Shown in pieces: positions 42,591 to 52,202 of a stretch of 64,000 nucleotides of DNA. Made by a program: the position numbers and the translations under genes. Under the pieces are notes generated by a model. It made no database searches, was not told the origin of the DNA, and saw only the letters and a list, made by a program, of their open reading frames with translations. The stretch is taken from NCBI RefSeq assembly GCF_001439735.1, contig NZ_JYLN01000008.1:237940-301939 (forward strand). The letters run 5' to 3'. How positions within the stretch are numbered: the first letter of the stretch is position 1; the number at the start of each line of letters is the position of its first letter. The DNA is from Pseudomonas paralactis (GTDB lineage Bacteria; Pseudomonadota; Gammaproteobacteria; Pseudomonadales; Pseudomonadaceae).

Positions 42591-45245
42591 TTATTCCTGC
42601 GGTTCTTCTTCGTCTGCGGCAGCGTCGAGGGTTGGCTCGTCAACGTTGTCATCGCCAGCTGCGATCACCTCGCCTTCAAATTCCTCACCTTCGAGCTCTT
42701 CGCCTTCGACTTCCGATGGCTCCTGCACACGCTCCAGACCAACCAGCTTCTCGTCCTTGGCCAGCTTGATCAGGGTCACGCCCTGGGTGTTACGGCCCAG
42801 GCTCGACACTTCAGCCACACGGGTACGCACCAGGGTGCCCTGGTCGGAGATCAGCATGATCTCCTCGCCATCGAGCACCTGCACCGCGCCGACCAGACGG
42901 CCGTTGCGGTCGTTGCTGACCATGGCGATCACGCCCTGGCCGCCACGCTTGTACTCCGGGAACTCGCTGATGGCAGTACGCTTGCCATAGCCACGCTCGG
43001 AAGCGGTGAGGATCTGGCTGCCTTCTTCCGGGATCAGCATCGAAATCAGCTTCTGCCCTTCCGGCAGGCGCATACCGCGCACACCGCGGGCGGTACGGCC
43101 CATGGCGCGCACGTCGGATTCCTTGAAGCGCGTAACCTTGCCGCCATCGGAGAACAGCATGACTTCGCGCTCACCATCGGTAATGGCCGCGGAAATCAGT
43201 ACGTCACCTTCGTCCAGCTCCAGGGCGATCAGGCCCACGCTGCGTTGACGGCTGAAGGATTCCAGCGGGGTCTTCTTCACGGTGCCCTTGGCGGTGGCCA
43301 TGAAGATGAAATGACCTTCGGTGTATTCCTCGACCGGCAGCATGGTGGTGATGTATTCATCACTGTCCAGCGGCAGCAGGTTGACCAACGGACGGCCACG
43401 GGCGGCACGGGAGGCTTCCGGGATCTCGTAGGTTTTGAGCCAATACACCTTGCCCTTGCTGGAGAACAGCAACAGCGTGGTGTGGCTGTTGGCGACCAGC
43501 AGGTGAGCGATGTAGTCCTCATCCTTCACGCCGGTAGCCGATTTACCTTTACCGCCACGACGCTGGGCCTGGTACGCAGCCAATGGCTGGGTCTTGGCAT
43601 AGCCACCGTGGGAGATGGTCACCACGCGCTCTTCTTCCGGGATCATGTCACCCAGGGTCAGGTCCAGGCGTGCATCGAGGATTTCGGTGCGGCGCACGTC
43701 GCCGTATTCGGCACGGATCACTTCCAGTTCTTCGCGGATCACTTCCATCAGGCGCACGGCGCTGCTGAGGATGCGGATCAACTCGCCGATCTGGTTGAGG
43801 ATCTCCTGGTACTCGGCCAGCAGCTTCTCGTGCTCAAGACCGGTCAGGCGGTGCAGGCGCAGTTCCAGAATGGCCTGGGCCTGCTCCGGCGACAGGAAGT
43901 ACTTGCCTTCACGCAGGCCGTATTGCGGGTCCAGGGTCTCCGGACGGCACGAGTCGGCACCGGCACGTTCAACCATGGCCACCACGGCGCTGGATTCCCA
44001 AGGCGTGCTGATCAACGCTTCCTTGGCTTCCGACGGGGTTGGCGAGGCCTTGATCAGGGCGATCACCGGGTCGATGTTCGACAACGCAACCGCCTGGCCT
44101 TCCAGGATATGGCCGCGCTCGCGGGCCTTGCGCAGTTCGAACACGGTACGGCGGGTCACCACTTCGCGACGGTGACGCACGAAGGCTTCCAGCAGGTCCT
44201 TGAGGTTCAGGATGCGCGGACGGCCGTCGATCAGGGCAACCACGTTGATACCAAACACGCTTTGCAGCTGGGTCTGGGCGTAGAGGTTGTTGAGGATCAC
44301 CTCAGGCACTTCGCCACGACGCAGCTCGATTACTACGCGCATACCGTCTTTGTCGGACTCGTCGCGCAGCTCGGTGATGCCTTCCAGCTTCTTCTCTTTA
44401 ACCAGCTCGGCGATCTTCTCGATCAGACGTGCCTTGTTCAGCTGGTACGGGAGTTCGGTGATGACGATCTGCTGGCGGCCACCGACCTTGTCGATGTCTT
44501 CGATCATCGAGCGGGCACGCATGTAAATGCGTCCGCGACCGGTGCGGTAGGCTTCGATGATGCCGGCGCGACCGTTGATGATCGCGGCGGTCGGGAAGTC
44601 CGGGCCGGGGATGTACTGCATCAGCTCATCGACGGTCAGCTCGGGGTTGTCGATAAGCGCCAGGCAACCGTCGATGACTTCACCGAGGTTGTGCGGCGGA
44701 ATGTTGGTGGCCATGCCCACGGCGATACCGCTGGAACCGTTGACCAGCAGGTTGGGGATCTTGGTGGGCATGACGGCCGGGATCATTTCAGTGCCGTCGT
44801 AGTTCGGCACCCAGTCCACGGTTTCTTTGTGCAGGTCGGCCAGCAGCTCGTGCGCCAGCTTGGTCATGCGCACTTCGGTGTATCGCATGGCCGCGGCGTT
44901 GTCGCCGTCGACCGAACCGAAGTTGCCCTGGCCGTCTACCAGCAGGTAGCGCAGGGAAAACGGCTGCGCCATCCGAACGATGGTGTCGTACACCGCAGTG
45001 TCGCCGTGAGGGTGATACTTACCGATCACGTCACCGACAACACGGGCAGATTTCTTGTACGGCTTGTTCCAGTCGTTACCCAGCTCGCTCATCGCGAACA
45101 GCACACGCCGGTGCACGGGCTTCAAGCCATCGCGCGCATCAGGCAGTGCCCGACCGACAATTACGCTCATCGCGTAGTCGAGGTAGGACTGTTTCAGCTC
45201 GTCTTCGATATTGACCGGGAGGATTTCTTTGGCCAGTTCGCCCAT
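42591..45245 (-). CDS. gyrA: DNA gyrase subunit A
   Basis: 884 residues. Catalytic Tyr122 lies in AAAMRYTEVRM. The quinolone region reads YHPHGDTAVYDT with Thr83 and Asp87, the wild-type form also found in P. aeruginosa. The C-terminal half holds the beta-pinwheel with GyrA-box-type QRRGGKGKSATG near residue 560. The last 50 residues are an acidic tail rich in E and D, as in other gammaproteobacteria. With GyrB it introduces negative supercoils. It precedes serC in the same direction with a terminator between. Confidence 0.98.
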   Translation of the reverse strand: MGELAKEILPVNIEDELKQSYLDYAMSVIVGRALPDARDGLKPVHRRVLFAMSELGNDWNKPYKKSARVVGDVIGKYHPHGDTAVYDTIVRMAQPFSLRYLLVDGQGNFGSVDGDNAAAMRYTEVRMTKLAHELLADLHKETVDWVPNYDGTEMIPAVMPTKIPNLLVNGSSGIAVGMATNIPPHNLGEVIDGCLALIDNPELTVDELMQYIPGPDFPTAAIINGRAGIIEAYRTGRGRIYMRARSMIEDIDKVGGRQQIVITELPYQLNKARLIEKIAELVKEKKLEGITELRDESDKDGMRVVIELRRGEVPEVILNNLYAQTQLQSVFGINVVALIDGRPRILNLKDLLEAFVRHRREVVTRRTVFELRKARERGHILEGQAVALSNIDPVIALIKASPTPSEAKEALISTPWESSAVVAMVERAGADSCRPETLDPQYGLREGKYFLSPEQAQAILELRLHRLTGLEHEKLLAEYQEILNQIGELIRILSSAVRLMEVIREELEVIRAEYGDVRRTEILDARLDLTLGDMIPEEERVVTISHGGYAKTQPLAAYQAQRRGGKGKSATGVKDEDYIAHLLVANSHTTLLLFSSKGKVYWLKTYEIPEASRAARGRPLVNLLPLDSDEYITTMLPVEEYTEGHFIFMATAKGTVKKTPLESFSRQRSVGLIALELDEGDVLISAAITDGEREVMLFSDGGKVTRFKESDVRAMGRTARGVRGMRLPEGQKLISMLIPEEGSQILTASERGYGKRTAISEFPEYKRGGQGVIAMVSNDRNGRLVGAVQVLDGEEIMLISDQGTLVRTRVAEVSSLGRNTQGVTLIKLAKDEKLVGLERVQEPSEVEGEELEGEEFEGEVIAAGDDNVDEPTLDAAADEEEPQE

Positions 45246-45669
45246 GAGAAGCCTGATTCCTTTTTCGGGTGAAACCTCGTCACATCCATTCGGGACGAAC
45301 GAAGCTCGCCGCTGCCGGCACGGTGCCTGACAACGACTTACGACAAATCAACGAGTTATGACACGGATCTGCGCGTTATAGGCAACCCCTCGGGGCAGCC
45401 CTGGAAACCGCCGGATGTTATCACAATCGCCGCCACGCACCTATCCCCCTGATGCGCATGGAGGCTAGTAATTTGACGGGTGACAGGCTTGAAGGGGACG
45501 AGAGGGGCTCAGAGGTGGGGTGATGCTGTTTTTTGAGGGTGGATCCGAGGGTTTTATTGACTTTCGAGCCCAATCGGGGGCTAGCCCCCTCCCACACTTG
45601 AATTGTGAACACAGTCAAAATGTGGGAGGGGGCTTGCCCCCGATTGCTATCTCACAGACACCAAAGCCC
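45246..45669. other. Intergenic region upstream of gyrA, downstream of mtnA
   Basis: About 420 bases. It carries the gyrA promoter region near 45250-45420 (not assigned precisely) and a REP pair at 45571-45646 behind mtnA. A frame at 45421-45618 has no recognisable content. Confidence 0.6.
45571..45646. repeat. REP pair, CAATCGGGGGC type
   Basis: CAATCGGGGGCTAGCCCCCT + CCCACA and its inverted partner TGTGGGAGGGGGCTTGCCCC + CGATTG face each other about 25 bases apart. This is a further REP sequence family, distinct in its stem core (GGGGGCnnGCCCCC). Confidence 0.85.
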
Positions 45670-46740
45670 TCAATGCAGGCGCTTACGGCACATCAACCTG
45701 GCCAATTTGGCAGTATCCGGCCGCTCAACCACGCCCTTCTCAGTCACGATCACATCAATCAAGTCAGCCGGCGTCACATCAAACACCGGGTTAAACGCAT
45801 CAACCTCCAGGCGCTGCCCCATGACGTCCAGCAGCTCAGCGGGATCGCGCGCCTCCAGTGCAACATCATCGCCAGTAGCCATCATCAAATCGAGCGTCGA
45901 ACTCGACGCCACCACCATAAAGCGCACGCCATGGTGCATGGCGCAAACGGCCAGCTGGTAGGTGCCGATCTTGCTGATCACATCGCCATTGGCGGCAATA
46001 CAGTCGGCACCGACCACCACCCAGGTCACGCCTTTGGTCTTGAGGATGTGCGCCCCGGCGGAGTCGGCATTCACCGTCACCGGGATGCCCTCGCCCGCCA
46101 ACTCCCACGCGGTCAGACGCGAGCCTTGCAGCCATGGGCGGGTTTCGTTGACATAGACCTGCTCGACCAGCCCTTCCAGGAACGCCGCGCGAATCACGCC
46201 ATGGGCCGTGCCGACCCCGCCTGTGGCCAGCGCGCCGGTGTTGCCATGGGTGAGGATCGCCTGGGCGTTGCCCTGGTGCTTGCGAATCCGCTCCATGCCC
46301 AGTTGGGCCATGACCACATTGGCCTCGCGGTCGCTTTCATGAATCGCAATGGCTTGGGCTTCCAGCACGGCCACCGGATCGGCGTGCGGCTTGAGGCGGT
46401 CCAGGCAGTCGCGCATGTTCTTGAGGGCCCAGAACAGGTTCGACCCGGTCGGGCGGCTGTCGGCCAGCAGTGCGTAGTCTTCCTCCCACGCCGCTTGCCA
46501 GTCGCCGCCCTCGGCAATGCGTTCACGGGCGGCCAGTACCAGGCCATAGGCGGCACTGATGCCGACGGCCGCCGCGCCCCGCACCAGCATCGAACGGATG
46601 GCCTCGGCCACCGCCGCGACGGTATGGCAGGCCACCCAGCTCTCCCGGGACGGCAACACGCGCTGATCGAGCAGGTACAGCGCGCCGTCACGCCAATCGA
46701 TGGCCTTCACTTTCTCTGCAGCCAACAGTCGGTCGCGCAT
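45670..46740 (-). CDS. mtnA: Methylthioribose-1-phosphate isomerase
   Basis: 356 residues of the eIF2B-like MtnA family. VRGAAAVGISAAYGLVLAAR, ILTHGNTGALATGG (catalytic Cys position is replaced here by the GNTGAL context used in the family) and VVGADCIAANGDVISKIGTY are the recognition blocks. It isomerises methylthioribose-1-phosphate to the ribulose form in methionine salvage. It is divergent from an MTA/SAH deaminase gene, with about 110 bases between; other mtn genes are not in the window. Confidence 0.93.
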   Translation of the reverse strand: MRDRLLAAEKVKAIDWRDGALYLLDQRVLPSRESWVACHTVAAVAEAIRSMLVRGAAAVGISAAYGLVLAARERIAEGGDWQAAWEEDYALLADSRPTGSNLFWALKNMRDCLDRLKPHADPVAVLEAQAIAIHESDREANVVMAQLGMERIRKHQGNAQAILTHGNTGALATGGVGTAHGVIRAAFLEGLVEQVYVNETRPWLQGSRLTAWELAGEGIPVTVNADSAGAHILKTKGVTWVVVGADCIAANGDVISKIGTYQLAVCAMHHGVRFMVVASSSTLDLMMATGDDVALEARDPAELLDVMGQRLEVDAFNPVFDVTPADLIDVIVTEKGVVERPDTAKLARLMCRKRLH

Positions 46741-46849
46741 CCCTTACCCCGCACTTATGAACAAAAGCCGCGGATTATAGCGATCCGCCAGCCAGGACGC
46801 TCGGGTATACTTCGCCCTTCTTTTATAGCTGCCCGGGAAGAAGCCTGCG

Positions 46850-48181
46850 ATGACCTCCACTGCCGCCCCGCTCGACCTGTTGCTCTTGCCGACCTGGCTG
46901 GTACCGGTCGAACCTGCCGGCGTGGTGCTCAAGGAGCATGGCCTGGGCATCCGCGACGGGCGCATTGCCTTTATCGGCCCACGGGCCGCGGCATTGAAGC
47001 TTGCGGCCAATGAGGTGCGCGAACTGCCTGGCATGTTGCTCAGCCCTGGCCTGATCAACGCCCACGGCCATGCGGCAATGAGCCTGTTCCGTGGCCTGGC
47101 CGATGACCTGCCGCTGATGACCTGGCTGGAAAAACACATCTGGCCGGCCGAAGCCAAGTGGGTCGATGAAGCCTTTGTGCGCGACGGCACCAACCTGGCC
47201 ATCGCCGAACAGATCAAGGGCGGCATCACCTGCTTCTCCGACATGTACTTCTTCCCCAAGGTCGCCAGCGATTGCGTGCATAACAGCGGTATGCGCGCGC
47301 AGATCGCCATGCCGATCCTCGACTTCCCGATTCCCGGCGCCAGCACTGCCGACGAAGCCCTGCGCCAGGGCATCGAGCTGTTCGGCGACCTCAAGCACCA
47401 CCCGCGCATCAAGATTACCTTCGGCCCCCACGCGCCCTACACCGTGTGCGACGCCAACCTGGAAAAGATCCGGGTGATCGCCGAAGAACTGGACGCAGCG
47501 ATCCATATGCATGTGCATGAAACAGCCTTTGAAGTGCAACAAGCCGTGGAGCAGACCGGCGAGCGGCCATTGGCGCGCCTGGGCCGCCTCGGCTTGCTCG
47601 GGCCGCGCTTCCAGGCCGTTCATATGACCCAAATCAGCGAGGAAGACCTGGCTTTGCTGGTAGAAAGCAACACCAGCGTAATCCATTGCCCGGAATCGAA
47701 CCTGAAACTGGCCAGCGGCTTTTGCCCGGTGGAGCGCTTGTGGCAGGCTGGGGTCAATGTGGCCATCGGCACCGACGGCGCCGCCAGTAACAATGACCTG
47801 GACCTGCTGGGCGAAACCCGTACCGCTGCGATGCTGGCCAAAGCCGTTGCCGGCTCGGCCACCGCTCTGGACGCCCACCGCGCCCTGCGCATGGCGACGC
47901 TCAACGGTGCACGGGCCATGGGCCTGGAAAGCGAGATCGGCTCGCTGGAAGTCGGCAAGGCCGCAGATATAGTCGCCTTCGATCTGTCGGGGCTGGCGCA
48001 ACAACCGATCTACGATCCGGTCTCACAGCTTATATATGCCACCGGACGCGATTGCGTGAAACACCTTTGGGTCGCCGGCAAGCCATTGCTCGACGACCGG
48101 CGATTGACCCGCATGGATGAACAACAGTTGACCGCCACGGCCATTGCCTGGGGCCAACGCATCAGCGGGCACCACGAATAA
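46850..48181 (+). CDS. mtaD: 5'-methylthioadenosine / SAH deaminase-type amidohydrolase
   Basis: 443 residues of the TRZ/ATZ amidohydrolase family. Metal ligands are visible in LINAHGHAAMSLFRGLADD, HMHVHET, and GTDGAASNNDLDLLGE; VIHCPESNLKLASG is also conserved. The P. aeruginosa protein in the same place (PA3170) is a methylthioadenosine deaminase, which makes methylthioinosine and so explains the placement opposite mtnA. SAH may be a second substrate. GGGAAGAAG precedes the ATG. Confidence 0.88.
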   Translation: MTSTAAPLDLLLLPTWLVPVEPAGVVLKEHGLGIRDGRIAFIGPRAAALKLAANEVRELPGMLLSPGLINAHGHAAMSLFRGLADDLPLMTWLEKHIWPAEAKWVDEAFVRDGTNLAIAEQIKGGITCFSDMYFFPKVASDCVHNSGMRAQIAMPILDFPIPGASTADEALRQGIELFGDLKHHPRIKITFGPHAPYTVCDANLEKIRVIAEELDAAIHMHVHETAFEVQQAVEQTGERPLARLGRLGLLGPRFQAVHMTQISEEDLALLVESNTSVIHCPESNLKLASGFCPVERLWQAGVNVAIGTDGAASNNDLDLLGETRTAAMLAKAVAGSATALDAHRALRMATLNGARAMGLESEIGSLEVGKAADIVAFDLSGLAQQPIYDPVSQLIYATGRDCVKHLWVAGKPLLDDRRLTRMDEQQLTATAIAWGQRISGHHE

Positions 48182-48244
48182 CGCCGCGGTTGAACCTGCA
48201 CGTTCAGCCGCGACCACCGACTTATCAGATTCAGAGGATTGACC

Positions 48245-48943
48245 ATGAGCAACGTCGACCACGCCGAAATCGCCAAATTCGAAGCCCTCGCCCACCGCTG
48301 GTGGGACCGCGAGAGCGAGTTCAAACCGCTGCACGACATCAACCCGCTGCGGGTCAACTGGATTGACGAACGCGTCAACCTGGCCGGCAAGAAGGTGCTG
48401 GATGTGGGTTGCGGCGGCGGCATCCTCAGCGAAGCCATGGCCCAGCGCGGCGCGACCGTGATGGGCATCGACATGGGCGAAGCGCCGCTGGCCGTGGCGC
48501 AATTGCACCAGCTCGAATCCGGCGTGAGCGTGGAGTACCGCCAGATCACCGCCGAAGCCCTGGCCGAGGAAATGCCCGAGCAGTTCGACGTGGTCACCTG
48601 CCTTGAGATGCTGGAACACGTGCCGGACCCGTCCTCGGTGATCCGTGCGTGCTTCCGCATGGTCAAACCCGGCGGCCAGGTGTTCTTCTCCACCATCAAC
48701 CGCAACCCCAAGGCTTACCTGTTCGCGATCATTGGCGCCGAATACATCATGAAGCTGCTGCCGCGTGGCACCCATGACTTCAAGAAATTCATCCGCCCTT
48801 CCGAGCTGGGTGCGTGGAGCCGTCAGGCCGGGCTGACCGTCAAGGACATCATCGGCCTGACCTACAACCCGCTGACCAAGCACTACAAGCTGGCCAACGA
48901 TGTTGACGTCAACTACATGATCCAGACCCTGCGCGAGGAGTAA
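48245..48943 (+). CDS. ubiG: Ubiquinone biosynthesis O-methyltransferase
   Basis: 232 residues from ATG 48245 with GAGG seven bases upstream. It begins MSNVDHAEIAKFEALAHRWW + D. The SAM site is VLDVGCGGGILSEAMAQRGA; CLEMLEHVPDP and FFSTINRNPKAYL + FAIIGAEYI are the UbiG-specific segments. It carries out both O-methylations in coenzyme Q synthesis. It starts 63 bases after the deaminase gene and is followed at four bases by mupP. Confidence 0.96.
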   Translation: MSNVDHAEIAKFEALAHRWWDRESEFKPLHDINPLRVNWIDERVNLAGKKVLDVGCGGGILSEAMAQRGATVMGIDMGEAPLAVAQLHQLESGVSVEYRQITAEALAEEMPEQFDVVTCLEMLEHVPDPSSVIRACFRMVKPGGQVFFSTINRNPKAYLFAIIGAEYIMKLLPRGTHDFKKFIRPSELGAWSRQAGLTVKDIIGLTYNPLTKHYKLANDVDVNYMIQTLREE

Positions 48944-48947
48944 GCCT

Positions 48948-49619
48948 GTGAAGTTGCGAGCGGTTCTCTTCGACATGGACGGTACCCTGCTGGATACCGC
49001 GCCGGACTTTATCGCCATCTGCCAGGCCATGCGCGCCGACCGCGGCCTGGAACCGATCAACCCGCAGCACATCCGCGATGAAATCTCCGGCGGTGCCCGG
49101 GCGATGGTTGCCGTGACCTTCTCGATGGATCCTGAATCCCCAGGCTTTGAAGAGCTGCGCCAGGAATTCCTGGAGCGTTACCTCAAAGATTGCGCAGTGC
49201 ACAGCAAACTGTTCGACGGCATGGCCGAGCTGCTGGAAGACATCGAGAAAGCCAAGCTGATCTGGGGCGTGGTCACCAACAAGCCGGTGCGCTTTGCCGA
49301 ACCGATCATGCAGCGCCTGGGCCTGGCCGAGCGTTCGGCCGTGTTGATCTGCCCGGACCATGTAAAAAACAGCAAGCCGGACCCGGAGCCGATGATTCTG
49401 GCGTGCAAGCTGCTCGACCTGGACCCGGCCAGCGTGCTGTTCGTGGGCGATGACCTGCGCGACATCGAATCCGGCCGCGATGCCGGTACGCGCACGGCGG
49501 CGGTCACCTATGGCTATATCCATCCGGACGACAACCCGCGCCACTGGGGCGCGGACGTGGTGGTGGATCACCCGCTGGAATTGCGCAAGGTGCTGGATAA
49601 CGCGCTGTGCAGTTGCTGA
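48948..49619 (+). CDS. mupP: MupP-type HAD phosphatase (MurNAc-6-phosphate phosphatase)
   Basis: 223 residues from a GTG four bases after ubiG. HAD motifs: I, FDMDGTLLDTAPDF; II, VVTNKPVRFAE; III, K of NSKPDPEPM; IV, GDDLRDIESGRDAG. Often labelled phosphoglycolate phosphatase, but the orthologue in this position in P. aeruginosa and P. putida is MupP, which dephosphorylates N-acetylmuramic acid 6-phosphate in the AmgK/MurU peptidoglycan recycling route. That route bypasses de novo UDP-MurNAc synthesis and is linked to fosfomycin tolerance. Confidence 0.85.
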   Translation: MKLRAVLFDMDGTLLDTAPDFIAICQAMRADRGLEPINPQHIRDEISGGARAMVAVTFSMDPESPGFEELRQEFLERYLKDCAVHSKLFDGMAELLEDIEKAKLIWGVVTNKPVRFAEPIMQRLGLAERSAVLICPDHVKNSKPDPEPMILACKLLDLDPASVLFVGDDLRDIESGRDAGTRTAAVTYGYIHPDDNPRHWGADVVVDHPLELRKVLDNALCSC

Positions 49620-49652
49620 TTGTTCGAAGATCTCAACAACACTGAGATCGAT

Positions 49653-49740
49653 GTGGGAGCTGGCTTGCCTGCGATAGCGGTCTGCCAGCCAGCACATCTG
49701 CCGACAGGTACTCCGCCATCGCAGGCAAGCCAGCTCCCAC
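49653..49740. repeat. REP pair, GTGGGAGCTGGCTTGCCTGC type
   Basis: GTGGGAGCTGGCTTGCCTGC + GATAGCGG is mirrored by CGCAGGCAAGCCAGCTCCCAC after a spacer of about 40 bases. Same family as 50562-50631 and 61355-61441. Confidence 0.9.
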
Positions 49741-49796
49741 AGGAAATGGATTCCACTTTGAGTGGTGTATCACCTTGAATTTTGTCGAGGCTATTT

Positions 49797-50537
49797 ATGT
49801 TTGATTATTCTGCCCCTCCAGAACTGCTCAAAGGCCGGACCATCCTGGTAACCGGCGCCGGTCGCGGGATTGGCGCGGCAGCGGCAAAAACCTATGCCGC
49901 CCATGGCGCCACCGTGCTGTTGTTGGGCAAGACCGAAGCCAACCTGGCCCAGGTGTATGACGAGATCGAAGCCGCCGGCCAGCCGCAACCGGTGGTGATC
50001 CCGTTCAACCTGGAGACCGCCCTGCCCCATCAATACGATGAGCTGGCAGCGATGATCGAAAAAGAATTCGGCCACCTCGACGGCCTGTTGCACAACGCTT
50101 CGATCATCGGCCCGCGCACGCCTATCGAGCAGTTGTCCGGCGAGAACTTCATGCGAGTGATGCATGTGAACGTCAACGCGATGTTCATGCTGACCAGCAC
50201 CTTGCTGCCGCTGCTCAAGCTGTCCCAGGATGCGTCGGTGGTGTTCACCTCCAGCAGCGTCGGGCGCAAGGGCCGGGCGTATTGGGGCGCTTATGGTGTG
50301 TCCAAGTTTGCCACCGAAGGTTTGATGCAAACCCTGGCCGATGAGCTGGAAGATGTCGCGGCAGTGCGCGCCAACAGCATCAACCCGGGTGGTACACGCA
50401 CGAGTATGCGGGCCCAGGCGTATCCCGGTGAGAACCCGATGGAAAGGCCGGCGCCGGAAGAGATCATGCCGGTGTACCTGTACCTGATGGGGCCGGACAG
50501 TGCGGGCATCAACGGCCAGGCCTTCGATGCGCAGTAA
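49797..50537 (+). CDS. YciK-like short-chain dehydrogenase/reductase
   Basis: 246 residues from ATG 49797 (GAGG six bases upstream). Classical SDR: TGAGRGIGAAAAKTYAAHGA, NAS in LLHNASIIGP, catalytic Ser in FTSSSVGRKG, and YGVSKFATEG for Tyr and Lys. The PPELLKGRTILVTGAGRGIG opening and overall length match the E. coli YciK group. Substrate unknown. It follows mupP after a REP pair, and the gene order is conserved in pseudomonads. Confidence 0.88.
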   Translation: MFDYSAPPELLKGRTILVTGAGRGIGAAAAKTYAAHGATVLLLGKTEANLAQVYDEIEAAGQPQPVVIPFNLETALPHQYDELAAMIEKEFGHLDGLLHNASIIGPRTPIEQLSGENFMRVMHVNVNAMFMLTSTLLPLLKLSQDASVVFTSSSVGRKGRAYWGAYGVSKFATEGLMQTLADELEDVAAVRANSINPGGTRTSMRAQAYPGENPMERPAPEEIMPVYLYLMGPDSAGINGQAFDAQ

Positions 50538-50561
50538 GCCCTGACACACTGCAAAACAAAG

Positions 50562-50631
50562 GTGGGAGCTGGCTTGCCTGCGATAGCGGTGGTGAATGTT
50601 CCATCGCCATCGCAGGCAAGCCAGCTCCCAC
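50562..50631. repeat. REP pair, GTGGGAGCTGGCTTGCCTGC type
   Basis: Inverted copies of the GTGGGAGC unit with GATAGCGG between, lying between convergent genes (yciK-like and the substrate-binding protein), where it could end transcription from both sides. Confidence 0.9.
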
Positions 50632-50656
50632 ATTGCTTTGTGGTGTTGTTAAAAAC

Positions 50657-52171
50657 TCAGTTTTTGACCACTTCCTCCAAGGTGAAGCGTCCCAACGGAT
50701 TTTGCAGGAAGTTGCTCACATTCTTGCGTGAAATATTGATGTACGGGCTGTAGTACAGGTCAATCCAGTTCACATCCTGTTTCGCCAGTTTCTGCAACTC
50801 GACATACATCTGCTCACGCTTGGCCGGATCGGCCTCAACTCGCGCGGCGGCTACCAGCTCTTTGACCTTGTCGTTCCTGTAGCGGGTCATGTAGTTCTGG
50901 TTGGTGTCGTGGCCCAGTACGAAGGTGGTTTTCTGGTCCGGGTCGAGAATGTCGTTGGTCCAGTACATCACCGAAATATCGTACTCACCGTCCACCAGCA
51001 TCTGCCAGCTTTGGGTCGGGTCGACCTTTTGCAGGTTGGCGGTCACACCGACCTTGGCCAACTGGTCCTTGACGATCACTGCAATCTGCTCATCAGCCTC
51101 GTTGCCGGCGTTGACCACGTAATTGAGCTTCAAGTCCTTGGCTCCGGCCTCTTCCAGCAGCTTTCTGGCCTCGGTCGGGTCATAAGGACGTTGCAGGTTG
51201 TTGGCGTAGTGGTACAGCGACCCCTTGGGAATGTAGGAGTACGCCACAGTGCCTTGACCGTAAGTCGCGGTTTTCACCAGCGATTGCTTGTCGATGGCCA
51301 TGTCCAATGCCTGACGTACCTGCGGCTTGGCGAGCAAACCGTGCTCGTGGTTGATCAACAGGTGATCTTCACGGGTGGACGGGTCGGCGTGGATCACCAC
51401 GTTCTTGTCTTTCTTCAGCTCTTCAACCCGCGAGAACGGTACGAAGATCGCCGTGTCGAGTTCGTTGTTCTGCACCATGCGCATACGGGTGTTGTCGTCG
51501 GTCACCGACACCCACTCCACGCCATCGAGGCTGACGTTGTTGGCCTGCCAGAAATTCGGGTTCTTCTTCAGGATCACCCGGTCGCCCTTGCGCCACTCTT
51601 GCACGGTAAACGCGCCGGACGTTACCGGGTTTTCCGAATAGGCGTCTTCGCCCATCGCGGTCATGGCTTTTTCCGACAGGATCGACACCGTCGGCGATGC
51701 CAGTTGCGAGAGAAAGGCCACCGCCGGGGTTTTCAGAGTGACCACCAGAGTCTTGGGATCGCTGGCCTTGGCGGTGTTGATCAGGCTGAACGGGTCGCTC
51801 CACAAGGAGGCCTTGTTATCACGGATGCGCAGCAGGCTGAACGCGGCATCGGCAGCGGTGATCGGCGAGCCGTCGGAGAACTTCGCCTCGCGCAGCTTGA
51901 AGGTGTACGTCAAGCCGTCTTTGGAAATGTCCCAGCTTTCGGCCAGGCCCGGTTCCATCCTGGTGCCCAGGTTGTCCACGCGCACCAGGGTGTCGTAGAC
52001 GTTGGCAAACACCCAGGTGTCGCGGTTTTGCGCGCTTTTGATCGGATCGAACGTGGTGCTGTCTTCACGGCAGCCGATGGTGAGGACACCGGCGGCCTGG
52101 GCCAGGCCTGCGGTCAACGACCAGGCGGTCAGCGTAGCGGCGGCGAGCAACTTCAAGTGGCGCGATTGCAT
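50657..52171 (-). CDS. Peptide/opine ABC transporter substrate-binding protein
   Basis: 504 residues from ATG 52171 with AAGGAG upstream. A signal peptide (MQSRHLKLLAAATLTAWSLT + AGLAQA) leads to a DppA/OppA-type family 5 solute-binding fold: VYDTLVRVDN, AESWDISKDGLTYTFKLREA, FSDGSPITAADAAFSLLR are the family's recognition region. It binds short peptides or a related amide compound in the periplasm. It is the last gene of the iminopeptidase-ABC operon (31 bases after the second ATPase gene). The frame upstream of 52171 is open but not part of the protein. Confidence 0.9.
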   Translation of the reverse strand: MQSRHLKLLAAATLTAWSLTAGLAQAAGVLTIGCREDSTTFDPIKSAQNRDTWVFANVYDTLVRVDNLGTRMEPGLAESWDISKDGLTYTFKLREAKFSDGSPITAADAAFSLLRIRDNKASLWSDPFSLINTAKASDPKTLVVTLKTPAVAFLSQLASPTVSILSEKAMTAMGEDAYSENPVTSGAFTVQEWRKGDRVILKKNPNFWQANNVSLDGVEWVSVTDDNTRMRMVQNNELDTAIFVPFSRVEELKKDKNVVIHADPSTREDHLLINHEHGLLAKPQVRQALDMAIDKQSLVKTATYGQGTVAYSYIPKGSLYHYANNLQRPYDPTEARKLLEEAGAKDLKLNYVVNAGNEADEQIAVIVKDQLAKVGVTANLQKVDPTQSWQMLVDGEYDISVMYWTNDILDPDQKTTFVLGHDTNQNYMTRYRNDKVKELVAAARVEADPAKREQMYVELQKLAKQDVNWIDLYYSPYINISRKNVSNFLQNPLGRFTLEEVVKN

Positions 52172-52202
52172 ATCACAACTCCTTGTTAATGAATGGCAGA
52201 GG

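Noticed and set aside
41820..45272. 1150-codon open frame on the plus strand
   Set aside because: It is antisense to gyrA and part of serC; it has no recognisable domain and is a product of high G+C codon bias in the real genes.
49653..49740. REP pairs as possible CRISPR repeats
   Set aside because: Copies occur as single inverted pairs between genes, not as direct repeats with unique spacers, and no cas gene is present.
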